From: CAXBNB01 sp049115735 | Lineage (GTDB): Bacteria; Bacteroidota; Bacteroidia; Cytophagales; Cyclobacteriaceae | DNA: 64,000 nt | Direction of reading: 5' to 3' | Assembly (NCBI GenBank): GCA_049115735.1 | Contig: JAGDZP010000026.1 | Location: forward strand, 129,549 to 193,548 | In this document: piece by piece, positions 34,233 to 44,015 of the stretch | How the letters are laid out: each line of letters opens with the position of its first letter | Position numbering within the stretch: the stretch's first letter is position 1 | The notes under the pieces: generated by a model | The model's input: the letters and a program-made list of their open reading frames with translations, nothing else | What the model was told of the DNA's origin: nothing | Database searches by the model: none | Translations under genes and position numbers: made by a program

Positions 34233-35885
34233 ATGCTTGCAAAGCTTTCTATAAAAAATTATGCCCTCATTCGTGATCTGGAGATTTCTCCGTCTTCTGC
34301 CCTAAATATCATTACTGGGGAAACTGGAGCTGGAAAATCCATTATGCTGGGAGCTTTGGGGCTATTGCTTGGAAATCGTGCTGACACAAAGGCGCTACTT
34401 TCTAAAGACAGCAAATGTATTATTGAAGGGGAGTTTCAGGTGGCCGACTATCAACTCGAATCAATTTTTGAAGAAGCTGATCTCGACTATGAAGATCAAA
34501 CCATTATTCGAAGAGAAATTAATCCGAAGGGCAAATCCAGGGCTTTCATCAACGACATGCCTACAACTCTCGATACACTAATGAGAATAGGACTAAAGCT
34601 CCTGGACATTCACTCGCAAAATGAGAGTATTCAAATAGCCAAAAAAGAAACAAGGCTGAAGTTGATCGATGACTATGCTCAGAACGAGTCAACAAGAAAC
34701 AAATATGAAAGTGCGTATACAAAGTATTTGGAAGCACTAAAAAATCTGGAAAAACTCAGGGCATCACAGGCGGACATAAAGAAAGAAGAAAGCTACAATA
34801 ACTTTCTTCTGGATGAACTGACAAAAGCTGACTTGTCACATGGAGAACAAGAAGAACTGGAGAGTGAAATCAAGATTCTAGACAACTCAGAGGACATAAA
34901 AGTGAAGCTATCTCAGATAATTGGAGAGTTTCAGGAAAGTGATTTTTCCGTTTCCGATAAATTATCTGAGATGTATAGCGCACTCAGTAGTATCGATTCT
35001 TACTCCAGTGAACTAGAGAAATTAAGCGAGCGTTTTAGTTCTTGCTTGGAGGAACTCAAAGACGTAGTTGGAGAACTCAACAGAGTACTGGATTCGGTTG
35101 AGCATGATCCAGCGAGGATAGAAGAAATCAACCAGAGATTGAGCTTGCTTTATCAATTGCAACAAAAACATGGGGTTGATTCCGTCGACTCATTACTGGC
35201 CATCCAAGGAGAATTAGAGGAGAAAGTATCAACTGTGCAAAATCTGGAGAAAGCCCTGGTTGATGCCCAATCTGCTTTTGACAAATGCTCAAAAATTCTA
35301 CTCCAAAAAGGAGCCAAGCTCAGCAAAAGCAGAACAAGCGTATTGAGCAAGTTTTCAGATGACATGAACAAGTTGCTCGACTATGTGGGTATTCCTGACG
35401 GAAAACTTGAAATGAGGCATACCGAAATTCCTCCTACATCTACAGGGATTGATAAACTTGAAATGCTCTTTAGTGCAAACAAAGGTGTAACCCCACAACC
35501 AGTTGGTCAAGTGGCTTCTGGTGGTGAATTTTCGAGACTGATGCTCTGCATCAAATACTTGCTAGCAAGTAAGACAGCCATGCCAACGGTAATATTCGAT
35601 GAGATAGACACTGGGGTGTCTGGTGAAATCGCGAAGAAAATGGCCATCATGATGAAGAAAATGGCTCAAAACCATCAAATTATAGCTATCAGTCATCTTC
35701 CTCAAATAGCTGCTAAAGGTGACGCTCATTACTATGTATATAAAAACAACCGATCCGAAACAGCAGAAAGCCTGATCAAGAAGCTGACCCCTGACGATCA
35801 TATCCAAGAGGTGGCTAAGATGATCGGAGGCCTAAACCCATCAGAGGCTGCTATAAAAAATGCCAAAGAATTAATTGCAGGTTAG
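34233..35885 (+). CDS. recN: DNA repair protein RecN
   Basis: The 550-residue SMC-like ATPase has Walker A ITGETGAGKSIMLGAL (about 28-43), a coiled-coil middle with long Glu/Lys/Leu helices, the signature QVASGGEFSRLMLCIK and Walker B TVIFDEIDTGVSG. RecN acts at double-strand breaks in recombinational repair. Being the last gene of the conserved bamD-to-recN group but separated from it here by the sulfotransferase, it has its own -7 box. Confidence 0.95.
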   Translation: MLAKLSIKNYALIRDLEISPSSALNIITGETGAGKSIMLGALGLLLGNRADTKALLSKDSKCIIEGEFQVADYQLESIFEEADLDYEDQTIIRREINPKGKSRAFINDMPTTLDTLMRIGLKLLDIHSQNESIQIAKKETRLKLIDDYAQNESTRNKYESAYTKYLEALKNLEKLRASQADIKKEESYNNFLLDELTKADLSHGEQEELESEIKILDNSEDIKVKLSQIIGEFQESDFSVSDKLSEMYSALSSIDSYSSELEKLSERFSSCLEELKDVVGELNRVLDSVEHDPARIEEINQRLSLLYQLQQKHGVDSVDSLLAIQGELEEKVSTVQNLEKALVDAQSAFDKCSKILLQKGAKLSKSRTSVLSKFSDDMNKLLDYVGIPDGKLEMRHTEIPPTSTGIDKLEMLFSANKGVTPQPVGQVASGGEFSRLMLCIKYLLASKTAMPTVIFDEIDTGVSGEIAKKMAIMMKKMAQNHQIIAISHLPQIAAKGDAHYYVYKNNRSETAESLIKKLTPDDHIQEVAKMIGGLNPSEAAIKNAKELIAG

Positions 35886-35982
35886 CCGTGCTGGTAGCAA
35901 GTCAAATTGGAAATTGGACTCTGTTTCATTGATTATTGAAGTGGCTTGATTTTATTTGCAGCTGATTATAAAATTCTAAACT

Positions 35983-36792
35983 ATGGCTTATAATTTATTA
36001 AAAGGGAAAAAAGGAATCATATTTGGCGCATTGGACGAAAAATCCATCGCCTGGAAAGTGGCTCTCAAAGCAAAAGAAGAAGGTGCTGAGTTTGTCTTGA
36101 CAAATGCTCCTATTGCATTGAGAATGGGTGCCATCAACCAATTGGCGGAAGAATGCGGGTCCGAAGTGATCCCTGCAGACGCTACATCTGTTGAAGATCT
36201 TGAAAACCTTTTCTCTAAATCTATTGAAATACTTGGAGGGAAATTAGACTTTGTGTTGCATTCTATCGGGATGAGTCCGAATGTAAGAAAAGGCAAAAAA
36301 TACAATGAGCTCAACTACGACTGGATGCTAAAAGCTATTGATATTTCCGCTTTGTCCTTTCACAAAGTAATGGCTGTTGCAGAAAAACAAGATGCCATTA
36401 ACGACTGGGGATCTGTACTGGCACTTTCATACATAGCCGCTCAACGTACATTCCCGGATTACTCAGATATGGCCCAATCAAAAGCTGTATTGGAATCTAT
36501 AGCAAGGAGTTATGGCGAGCGCCTGGGCACGCAAAAGAATATCAGGGTAAATACGATCTCACAATCTCCTACTCTAACCACCGCAGGTACGGGTATAGGC
36601 GGATTTGATGTATTCTTTGATTACGCAGATAAAATGTCTCCGCTGGGTAACGCCAGCGCTGAGTCATGTGCTGATTATTGTGTGGCAATGTTCTCGGACC
36701 TTACCAGAATGGTAACTATGCAGAACCTCATGCACGATGGTGGTTTCTCCACTTCAGGCATCACTCAGAAATTAATCGACAAGTTGACCTAA
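35983..36792 (+). CDS. fabI: enoyl-ACP reductase (FabI type)
   Basis: The 269-residue SDR-family reductase has the cofactor loop GIIFGALDEKSIAWKVA, the FabI pattern of substrate residues (first Tyr in LALSYIAAQ), and the catalytic pair Y-x6-K in DYSDMAQSKA. It performs the last step of each fatty acid elongation cycle. It stands alone with its own terminator (36818-36860). Confidence 0.93.
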   Translation: MAYNLLKGKKGIIFGALDEKSIAWKVALKAKEEGAEFVLTNAPIALRMGAINQLAEECGSEVIPADATSVEDLENLFSKSIEILGGKLDFVLHSIGMSPNVRKGKKYNELNYDWMLKAIDISALSFHKVMAVAEKQDAINDWGSVLALSYIAAQRTFPDYSDMAQSKAVLESIARSYGERLGTQKNIRVNTISQSPTLTTAGTGIGGFDVFFDYADKMSPLGNASAESCADYCVAMFSDLTRMVTMQNLMHDGGFSTSGITQKLIDKLT

Positions 36793-36817
36793 GCAGAGCT
36801 ATCTAAAGATAAATATT

Positions 36818-36860
36818 ATTGCCATTCCTGTTGGTTTAGCCAACCTGAATGGCAATTTTT
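36818..36860 (+). terminator. fabI terminator
   Basis: ATTGCCATTC pairs with GAATGGCAAT, with an inner GTTGG/CCAAC stem, followed by TTTTT. It lies between fabI and ispE. Confidence 0.85.
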
Positions 36861-36868
36861 GTTTCAGC

Positions 36869-37684
36869 ATGATCAGTTTCCCGAATGCCAAAATAAATCT
36901 CGGATTGAACATCCTATCCAAAAGAGCGGATGGGTTTCACAATATTTCCTCGTGTTTCTACCCAGTAGGCTGGTGTGACGTTCTTGAGATTATTCCTGCG
37001 GACAAATTACAATTTTCATCCAGTGGAATAGACATCCCAGGGGATGCCGAAGACAACTTATGCCTAAAAGCTTATAAGCTACTTAAACGAAATTTTGATA
37101 TTCCTCCTGTTCATATCCATTTGCATAAAATAATTCCAATTGGTGCTGGGCTGGGTGGAGGATCCTCAGATTGCGCCTTCACCTTCAAACTCCTCAATGA
37201 GCTTTTTGATCTTGAACTCTCAAATATTTCACTGGAAAATTATGCCTCCCAACTGGGAAGTGATTGTCCATTTTTCATCCGAAACCAACCTGTGTTGGTC
37301 TCCGGTACTGGCAATGAATTCTCCGAAGTTTCCTTAGACCTCAGTGAAAAACATATCATAATCGTTTACCCCAACATCCATGTTTCCACAAAAGAAGCCT
37401 ATGCCGGTATCAACCCCGCTAATCCCTCCTTGGCGATAGAAGAAATATTGAATCGCAATCCACGGGATTGGCACGAACCCCTTGTCAATGATTTTGAAAA
37501 CTCTGTAATTCCAAATCACCCGGAGATCAACGAAGTAAAAAACCTGCTATATGATAAAGGAGCACTTTATAGTTCCATGACCGGTTCCGGCTCAGCAGTC
37601 TATGGAATCTTTAATGAAGAGAGTCAAATCCAGGAACTGGCTGATCATTTTTCAGATTACCCTTGCTGGAGCGGAATACTCTAG
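36869..37684 (+). CDS. ispE: 4-diphosphocytidyl-2-C-methyl-D-erythritol kinase
   Basis: The 271-residue GHMP kinase shows the N-terminal PNAKINLGLNI and the glycine-rich ATP site IPIGAGLGGGSSDCA, then TGSGSAVYGIF near the C-terminus. It phosphorylates CDP-methylerythritol in the non-mevalonate isoprenoid pathway, supplying precursors for menaquinone and undecaprenyl lipids. The ATG at 36869 lies 9 bases after the fabI terminator, so its own promoter must overlap that region. Confidence 0.92.
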   Translation: MISFPNAKINLGLNILSKRADGFHNISSCFYPVGWCDVLEIIPADKLQFSSSGIDIPGDAEDNLCLKAYKLLKRNFDIPPVHIHLHKIIPIGAGLGGGSSDCAFTFKLLNELFDLELSNISLENYASQLGSDCPFFIRNQPVLVSGTGNEFSEVSLDLSEKHIIIVYPNIHVSTKEAYAGINPANPSLAIEEILNRNPRDWHEPLVNDFENSVIPNHPEINEVKNLLYDKGALYSSMTGSGSAVYGIFNEESQIQELADHFSDYPCWSGIL

Positions 37685-37697
37685 CTAATGTCCCTTA

Positions 37698-38696
37698 TTA
37701 AGAATCCGTCAAGTGATTGAGGATTTCCTTGGCTTGATGCCAATCTATCCTCGGGCCAAATTGAGATACAACCTTTGAAGAAGCAAGGCTCGCTAGCTTT
37801 CCAGCTTCTGCATAACTATGCCCATGATTGATCGCATACAAAAATGCTCCCGCAAACATATCCCCTGCGCCATTGGTATCTATGGCCTCCACCTTGTAAG
37901 ATTCAATATCAATAAAAGTATCTCCGTCGAATATTGATGCACCGTTTTTCCCAAGTGTAATAGCAAACTTCTTGGCTATGGTCTTCAAAGATTCACGTGC
38001 CGCCAACAAATTATCGGTTTCAGTGTACAGCATCGCCTCTTCTTCATTGCAGAATAACAAATCCACACCATCTCCAACTACTTCTACCATTTCATTCCTG
38101 AAGAATTTAACCATACTTGGATCTGAAAACGATAATGCCACTTTTGCACCATTCGCCCTGGCTATTTCCATTCCCTTCATCATCGCCTCTCTGCCAGATG
38201 GTGATGGCACCAAGTATCCCTCAGAATAAATGTAATTGGAATCCTTGATGGCATTTTCATCAATTTCTCTCACTGAGAAATCTGAAGTTATGCCCAAAAA
38301 TGTATTCATAGTCCGCTCTGCATCAGGTGTGGTCATTACCAGGCACTTTCCTGTAATGCCATCTGGGGCAGTTTCTGAAGTTAGCTTGGTGTCTACCCCA
38401 TTGGTCTCAAGATCGTTCAGATAAAACTGCCCGAACCGATCGTTAGAGACTTTACAAGAGTAATAGCAGTTGCTGCCAAACTGACTGGCCGCAACCACAG
38501 TGTTGGCTGCTGAGCCTCCACCCTTCATCATACTTTCATCAATATCTATGGCACTTATCAACTCGTTCTGGCGATCTTCTTCTACCAGCGTCATCAGACC
38601 TTTTTCTACTTTGTATTTCTTCAAAAATTCTTCTTCTACCTCAAAGACAAGGTCTACTAAGGCATTTCCAATTCCATAGATATCGTATTTCTTCAT
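37698..38696 (-). CDS. PfkB-family carbohydrate/nucleoside kinase (adenosine-kinase-like)
   Basis: I choose ATG 38696 (MKKYDIYGIGNALVD), giving 332 residues. PfkB motifs are GGGSAANTVVAASQFG near the N-terminus and the C-terminal DTNGAGDMFAGAFLY with the catalytic aspartate. The pattern is typical of adenosine-kinase-like members, but substrate is uncertain. It converges on ispE and has no operon partner. Confidence 0.85.
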   Translation of the reverse strand: MKKYDIYGIGNALVDLVFEVEEEFLKKYKVEKGLMTLVEEDRQNELISAIDIDESMMKGGGSAANTVVAASQFGSNCYYSCKVSNDRFGQFYLNDLETNGVDTKLTSETAPDGITGKCLVMTTPDAERTMNTFLGITSDFSVREIDENAIKDSNYIYSEGYLVPSPSGREAMMKGMEIARANGAKVALSFSDPSMVKFFRNEMVEVVGDGVDLLFCNEEEAMLYTETDNLLAARESLKTIAKKFAITLGKNGASIFDGDTFIDIESYKVEAIDTNGAGDMFAGAFLYAINHGHSYAEAGKLASLASSKVVSQFGPRIDWHQAKEILNHLTDS

Positions 38697-38928
38697 TGTT
38701 GCTATTTTAAAATTCCTGCGCAAGTTCACAGAAAAAAAATTGATCTCCCATTTTAGTTCGTAAAAATTTTATGCATCTCATAATCACCATATATCAGTGT
38801 CTTTCTCATGCAAAATGCTACAGTAGAAAAGCTATTCTTCAAGCTTGAAACTATATCCACAACTATTGATCTTCATTATTAATTTCTCTGGTTATATTTA
38901 GGGCTGGAATTAAACTGAAGAAGGAAAA

Positions 38929-40143
38929 ATGTCGGGATGCAGTACGTGCGGCACACTAACAGCCGCCGATGGAAATGTATTAGGGTGTAGTAGGAATGGA
39001 GGCTGTGATAGTGGTGGTTGCAATAAACTAAATGTTTTTGACTGGCTGTCAAATATGGAAATGCCAGCCAAAGACAGATTTGATGTTTTAGAAGTTCGCT
39101 TCAAAAACGGACGTAAAGATTTCTTCCGAAACACCAACGACCTGGAACTCTACCCGGGGGATGCAGTTGTAGTAGATGTACCCAATGGGCACCATGTCGG
39201 CTATGTATCGCTACAAGGAGAGCTTGTGCGACTACAGATGCAGAAGAAAAAAGTGAATAATGATGACGATGTACGTGCCATTTATCGTCTTGCCTCAGAC
39301 AGAGATCTTGAGAAGTTTGAAAAGGTCAAAAACAGAGAAAATCCAACCTTATACCGTACCAGAGAAATCATCCAGGAGTTGAAACTCAAAATGAAACTCA
39401 CTGATGTGGAGTATCAGGGCGACAATACCAAAGCTACTTTTTACTACTCTGCAGAAGAGCGAGTTGATTTTCGGGAATTGATTAAAAGACTTGCAGGAGA
39501 ATTTAAGATCAGAGTAGAAATGAGGCAAATCAGCTTGCGACAGGAAGCAGGTAGGTTAGGCGGAATAGGGTCTTGTGGACGTGAATTGTGCTGCTCAACC
39601 TGGATGTCAGAATTCAAAAATGTATCTACTAGTGCTGCCCGTTATCAAAACCTATCGCTGAATCCCAGCAAACTTTCCGGACAATGCGGCCGGCTGAAAT
39701 GTTGCTTGAATTATGAGTTGGAAACTTACATGGACGCCCTGAAAGGCATACCGGAAGTAAACAAACCTCTGATCACACAAAAAGGAGAAGCTCGCCTTCA
39801 AAAAACCGATATCTTTCGTCGTTTGATGTGGTTTGGTTACGACGGAGAAAATGCATGGATACCTATAGATACGGATCGCGTAGCTGAAATTCAAAAGATG
39901 AACGAAAAGGGCAATAAACCGGATACGCTCATGGAAGATAGCGTAGGTGGCGAACAGTCCGAATCACAAGCCTTGAATAGCGATCTGGAAAGCCTGGACA
40001 AAAAATATAAGAAGAAATCGAAGGGAAGGAATAAAAACCGCAACAAGAATAGAAACAGAAATCGCAACAAGAACAGGAATAAGAACAAGCAGCAGAATCC
40101 AAATGCCAAGAACCAGCAAAACAACAAGCCAAAACAGCAATAG
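38929..40143 (+). CDS. ricT: RicT/YaaT-like PSP1-domain protein
   Basis: The 404-residue protein has a Cys-rich N-terminus (GCSTCGT, CSRNGGCDSGGC), a PSP1 domain (about 50-290) with the conserved SCGRELCCSTWM and GQCGRLKCCLNYE, and a long low-complexity tail (about 350-404) rich in Lys, Asn and Arg. In Bacillus, RicT works with RicA and RicF as an Fe-S cluster complex that affects RNA processing; the Cys motifs fit cluster binding. The tail looks disordered and may bind RNA. A GldH gene is often next to it in Bacteroidota but is not here. Confidence 0.85.
   Translation: MSGCSTCGTLTAADGNVLGCSRNGGCDSGGCNKLNVFDWLSNMEMPAKDRFDVLEVRFKNGRKDFFRNTNDLELYPGDAVVVDVPNGHHVGYVSLQGELVRLQMQKKKVNNDDDVRAIYRLASDRDLEKFEKVKNRENPTLYRTREIIQELKLKMKLTDVEYQGDNTKATFYYSAEERVDFRELIKRLAGEFKIRVEMRQISLRQEAGRLGGIGSCGRELCCSTWMSEFKNVSTSAARYQNLSLNPSKLSGQCGRLKCCLNYELETYMDALKGIPEVNKPLITQKGEARLQKTDIFRRLMWFGYDGENAWIPIDTDRVAEIQKMNEKGNKPDTLMEDSVGGEQSESQALNSDLESLDKKYKKKSKGRNKNRNKNRNRNRNKNRNKNKQQNPNAKNQQNNKPKQQ
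40018..40110 (+). repeat. low-complexity Asn/Lys/Arg-coding repeat
   Basis: Imperfect 12-18-base repeats of AAC/AAG/AGA-type codons encode the basic tail of the RicT-like protein (KNRNKNRNRNRNKN). The units are degenerate, consistent with slippage expansion. Confidence 0.75.
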
Positions 40144-40184
40144 GAAATATTCTTAAGGATATTCGATAGAAATAACTAGCCTTC

Positions 40185-40589
40185 ATGAAAGCCGTTCTCA
40201 CAATCGTTTTGCTCTTTGCCTTTACTCACATTAAAGCACAGGATGTTCGCGAATTTGAGATGAAAGAGGGAGATACCACCTATGTCATGAAAAGGTACTA
40301 CATGGGCTTCTTAAAGAGGGTTCCTGACAAACCGGAACTGGATTCAGCAAAAGTGATGGAAATCCAAATGGCCCATCAGGCCTACATGTCTAAAAATGCA
40401 GAAGACGGTTTGCTCCTTATAGCCGGACCATTTGGAGATGATGGGGACATGCGGGGCATAGTAATTTACGATGTGGCCACAATGGAAGAAGCTGAAGCAA
40501 TTATCAAAAATGACCCTGCCGTAAAAGCAGGCAGATTGGCCATCGAACTGCACCCGTGGTGGGCAGCCAAAGGCTCGGTTTTAAAGTAG
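40185..40589 (+). CDS. secreted YciI-like domain protein
   Basis: The 134-residue protein has a signal peptide (to about residue 18, IKAQ) and a YciI-like (YCII) ferredoxin-like domain: the central helix pattern QMAHQAYMSK, then GLLLIAGPFGDDGDMRG and MEEAEAIIKNDPAVKAG, ending IELHPWW. YciI domains are usually cytoplasmic; export is unusual. The His in QMAHQ and the Asp in GPFGDDG match the usual conserved pocket. It precedes a secreted esterase by 13 bases. Confidence 0.82.
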   Translation: MKAVLTIVLLFAFTHIKAQDVREFEMKEGDTTYVMKRYYMGFLKRVPDKPELDSAKVMEIQMAHQAYMSKNAEDGLLLIAGPFGDDGDMRGIVIYDVATMEEAEAIIKNDPAVKAGRLAIELHPWWAAKGSVLK

Positions 40590-40602
40590 AATTTACAGGA
40601 AA

Positions 40603-41271
40603 ATGAGATTAGGAATATTCTTCTTGGTGCTGGTTTCATTCCTGGCATGTCAAAAAAAAGAAACCAAAACCACTAATACTGCTCCCGTCACAGAAACCAC
40701 AGAAACAGAAGTCGACGATGAAAAAAAGGCTATTATCTTTTTCGGCAACAGCATTACCGCCGGATATCAGCTTGACTTATCTGAAGCATTTCCAGCTGTC
40801 ATTGGCAAAATAGTCGATTCACTAAAACTGGATTATCGGGTTGTAAATGCAGGACTCAGTGGAGAAACCACAGCCAGCGGCAACTCCCGGGTTGGTTGGG
40901 TGCTAAAAAACAAGGTAGATATCTTCGTTTTGGAATTAGGTGCCAATGATGGGCTTAGAGGTATTAGTACTGAAGAGACCAGAAAAAACCTTCAAAGCAT
41001 TATTGACAAGGTAAAAGCAAAATATCCTCGAGCAAAAATTATCCTTGCAGGCATGCAGATCCCTCCGAATTTAGGGCAGACTTATTCGGATGAATTTAAA
41101 AACATCTACCCTGATTTGGCTGAACGCAATCAGATCGCACTAATTCCGTTTATCCTTGAGGGGGTAGCAGGTGAGTCAGACCTAAACCTTGAAGACGGTA
41201 TTCACCCAACTCCTGGAGGCCATAAAATTCTGGCCGATAATGTGTGGAAAGTGTTGCAGCCTCTGCTGTAG
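40603..41271 (+). CDS. TesA-like SGNH arylesterase lipoprotein
   Basis: The 222-residue lipoprotein (lipobox SFLAC, Cys about residue 16) has a Thr/Glu-rich linker (about 20-38) and a TesA-type SGNH hydrolase domain: FGNSITAGYQL (the catalytic Ser), LSGETTASG, LGANDGLRG and DGIHPTPGGH. It probably hydrolyses acyl or aryl esters at the cell surface or in the periplasm. It is 13 bases downstream of the YciI-like gene and 32 bases upstream of a small lipoprotein gene. Confidence 0.88.
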   Translation: MRLGIFFLVLVSFLACQKKETKTTNTAPVTETTETEVDDEKKAIIFFGNSITAGYQLDLSEAFPAVIGKIVDSLKLDYRVVNAGLSGETTASGNSRVGWVLKNKVDIFVLELGANDGLRGISTEETRKNLQSIIDKVKAKYPRAKIILAGMQIPPNLGQTYSDEFKNIYPDLAERNQIALIPFILEGVAGESDLNLEDGIHPTPGGHKILADNVWKVLQPLL

Positions 41272-41303
41272 TTCGGATTACTTATGTCAAACCAATCGTA
41301 GAT

Positions 41304-41756
41304 ATGAAAAGTAGAACAATCTGTTTATTTTTCGCAGTGTTACTGTTATCAGCGTGCGGTGATGATTGTTGTCTGCCTTTTGATGATCATGAAGAATTGA
41401 TTGGAAAATGGATTCTTTTTGAAGAAGGCTATTCGCCCGCGAATGGATATATTGTCAGAGAAATTGCCCCAGAACCTGAGCAGTTTATCGAGTTCAAAAC
41501 ATCTGAATCATTCGTCTCAAATATTGACCATATTCGAGAATATACTCAATATAAAATTATTGAAAACCCAAACAACAGGAGACCACTATTGGTACTACTT
41601 AATAACACACTTGTTAATGACACACTTGCTTTACCGGTTGATATTCACCAATTCAGGCAAATTTATGGAATCGAAAAGTATGACTCAGGCGGATTAAGAC
41701 TGAGTCACCTTTGGTGCGTAGAAGGCTGTCACCTTGGTTTTCGTAAAATAGAGTGA
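41304..41756 (+). CDS. small lipoprotein, lipocalin-like
   Basis: I choose ATG 41304 (MKSRTICLFFAVLLLSAC), which gives a lipobox LSAC and 150 residues; the frame before it overlaps the esterase gene. The mature part (HEELIGKWILFEEGYSP and following) has the start of a lipocalin-like domain and several Cys. I do not recognise a specific family. It converges on typA. Confidence 0.65.
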   Translation: MKSRTICLFFAVLLLSACGDDCCLPFDDHEELIGKWILFEEGYSPANGYIVREIAPEPEQFIEFKTSESFVSNIDHIREYTQYKIIENPNNRRPLLVLLNNTLVNDTLALPVDIHQFRQIYGIEKYDSGGLRLSHLWCVEGCHLGFRKIE

Positions 41757-41772
41757 CTTTTTCAATATCAGT

Positions 41773-43545
41773 TTAAGGCCTAAACTCAATCTTCCTCATC
41801 CTCAATGACTCAGGAGTCACCTCAACATATTCGTCCTCATTGATATATTCCAAGGCTTCTTCCAAGGAAAACTTTCTTGCCGGGGCGATCTTGACATTGT
41901 TATCAGTTCCAGATGTTCTCATGTTAGTCAGCTGCTTTCCTTTTTGAATATTTATAGCCAAATCGTTTGACCTGGAATGCTCTCCAATTACCTGTCCAAC
42001 ATATAGTTCAATTCCTGGATCAACAAAGAAAATTCCCCTGTCTTGGAGTTTGTCTATCGAATAGGCCGTTCCCGGTCCGGTACCCATAGAGACCAGCGAT
42101 CCATTAAGCCTTGATGGAATATCTCCCTTGTATGGTTCATAACCCTGGAAACGGTGTGTCATAACAGCCTCTCCACCAGTGGCCGTCAGTATCTGGTTTC
42201 TTAGACCAATCAATCCCCTAGCAGGTACGTTGAACTCCAAATGCTGCACATCTCCTTTTGGCACCATCACAGTCATCTCCCCTTTTCTCTTGGTCACCAG
42301 CTCTATCGCCTTTCCAGATACATCTTCTGGCACATCTATCACCAAATGTTCCACAGGTTCATGCTTCTGCCCATCTATCTCTTTGTAAATCACCTGCGGT
42401 TGTCCCACCTGCAATTCATATCCCTCTCGGCGCATTGTCTCTATCAATACAGACAAGTGCAGAACTCCCCTTCCATAAACCAAAAACTTATCTTCCGAAT
42501 CAGTTAGCTCAACACGTAGGGCAAGGTTTTTTTCTGTCTCCTTCATCAACCTATCTCTCAGGTGACGAGAAGTCACAAATTTTCCTTCCTTGCCGAAAAA
42601 CGGAGAATTGTTGATCGTGAACAACATATTCATTGTCGGCTCATCCACACCCACTCTTTCCAGTGGTTCAGGATTATCAAAATCAGTGATGGTATCACCT
42701 ATTTCAAAATCTTCAATACCTGTCACGGCGCAGATATCACCACAGCCTACACTCTCGACCTTCCTTTTTCCAAGCCCCTCGAATATGTGTAGCTCTTTTA
42801 TGCGAATTCTTTTTACAGTATCATCTTTTTTGGTTAATCCAAGACTCTGTCCTTCCTTGATTGACCCTTGAAGTATTCTACCAATAGCTATTCTACCTGT
42901 AAATGAAGAAAAGTCCAAGGACGTTATCTTCATCCTAAGCACTCCTTCATTTTGCTCTGGAGGAGGAATTACATCTACTATTGTATCTAATAAAGGAGTA
43001 ATGCTGTCTGTTTCTTCTTTCCAATCATGGCTCATCCAGCCATTTTTAGAAGAGCCATATAAAGTTTCAAAGTCTAACTGTTCTTCAGTGGCATCAAGGT
43101 TAAACATCAGGTCAAATACTTCCTCATGTACTTCATCTGGTCGGCAATTTTCCTTATCCACCTTATTCACCACTACAATAGGTTTCAACCCAAGAGAAAG
43201 TGCTTTACTAAGTACAAACCTCGTTTGCGGCATGGCCCCTTCAAATGCATCTACTAAGAGGATTACTCCGTCTGCCATACTGAGCACACGCTCCACCTCA
43301 CCACCAAAATCGGCGTGACCGGGAGTATCGATAATATTGACCTTGACGCCTTTGTATTCTACGGACACATTTTTAGACAGAATAGTAATCCCTCGCTCAC
43401 GCTCAAGATCGTTACTATCCAGTATCAGCTCTTTGTTGTCCTGTTTTCTGTTTAGGCTATTGGTGGCGTATATGATTTTATCAACCAGGGTAGTTTTCCC
43501 ATGGTCAACGTGTGCAATGATTGCAACATTTCTGATTTCAGTCAT
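41773..43545 (-). CDS. typA: translational GTPase TypA/BipA
   Basis: The 590-residue GTPase of the EF-G superfamily shows G1 IAHVDHGKTTLVDKI (about 10-24), G2 at GITI, G3 DTPGHADF and G4 NKVDKENCRP, followed by EF-G-like domains and the TypA C-terminal domain. It acts on ribosomes, in assembly at low temperature and in stress responses. It converges on the small lipoprotein gene and is divergent from rpmB. Confidence 0.95.
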   Translation of the reverse strand: MTEIRNVAIIAHVDHGKTTLVDKIIYATNSLNRKQDNKELILDSNDLERERGITILSKNVSVEYKGVKVNIIDTPGHADFGGEVERVLSMADGVILLVDAFEGAMPQTRFVLSKALSLGLKPIVVVNKVDKENCRPDEVHEEVFDLMFNLDATEEQLDFETLYGSSKNGWMSHDWKEETDSITPLLDTIVDVIPPPEQNEGVLRMKITSLDFSSFTGRIAIGRILQGSIKEGQSLGLTKKDDTVKRIRIKELHIFEGLGKRKVESVGCGDICAVTGIEDFEIGDTITDFDNPEPLERVGVDEPTMNMLFTINNSPFFGKEGKFVTSRHLRDRLMKETEKNLALRVELTDSEDKFLVYGRGVLHLSVLIETMRREGYELQVGQPQVIYKEIDGQKHEPVEHLVIDVPEDVSGKAIELVTKRKGEMTVMVPKGDVQHLEFNVPARGLIGLRNQILTATGGEAVMTHRFQGYEPYKGDIPSRLNGSLVSMGTGPGTAYSIDKLQDRGIFFVDPGIELYVGQVIGEHSRSNDLAINIQKGKQLTNMRTSGTDNNVKIAPARKFSLEEALEYINEDEYVEVTPESLRMRKIEFRP

Positions 43546-43673
43546 CTCTTTGAAAAATTAAGGCGCAAAGGTATCATTATTAGTTAAGAACTCTTCGCAA
43601 TTTCTCAAATACACCCATTATTTAAGGTTGGCAATATTGCAGCGCAATTGCATTATTTATTCCTAGTCCATTG

Positions 43674-43704
43674 TTTGCAATTAATATAATAATGTCGATA
43701 TTTG
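43674..43704 (+). promoter_or_regulatory. promoter of the rpmB operon
   Basis: TTTG (43674-43677), 19 bases, then GATATTTG (43697-43704). The -7 box has G instead of T at the first position but otherwise fits TAnnTTTG, and the spacing is exact. It lies 51 bases before rpmB. Confidence 0.65.
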
Positions 43705-43755
43705 CAGTCCGATTTTCAAAATGCCCTTAAACAGGGCTAAAATAAGGATAAAGAG

Positions 43756-43995
43756 ATGTCAAGAGTTTGTCAAATAACCGGAAAGAGACCAAGAACGGGA
43801 AACAACGTTTCTCACGCTCACAATAAAACTAAAAGGAAATTTTTACCTAACCTTTTCAAAAAGAGATTTTACCTTCCAGAGGAAGACAAGTGGATCACTT
43901 TGAAGGTGTCTTCTACTGCTTTGAGGACTATCAACAAAAATGGTATTGACGCAGTATTGAAGAAAGCGAGACAAAACGGAAACGTTCTTGTATAA
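43756..43995 (+). CDS. rpmB: 50S ribosomal protein L28
   Basis: The 79-residue protein has the L28 pattern CQITGKRPRTGNNVSHAHN and KRKFLPNLF. It is a large-subunit structural protein. It is followed by rpmG after 20 bases, then DUF4295 and ftsY, an order typical of Bacteroidota. Confidence 0.97.
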   Translation: MSRVCQITGKRPRTGNNVSHAHNKTKRKFLPNLFKKRFYLPEEDKWITLKVSSTALRTINKNGIDAVLKKARQNGNVLV

Positions 43996-44015
43996 CATAT
44001 TATCACTGAAGAAAG

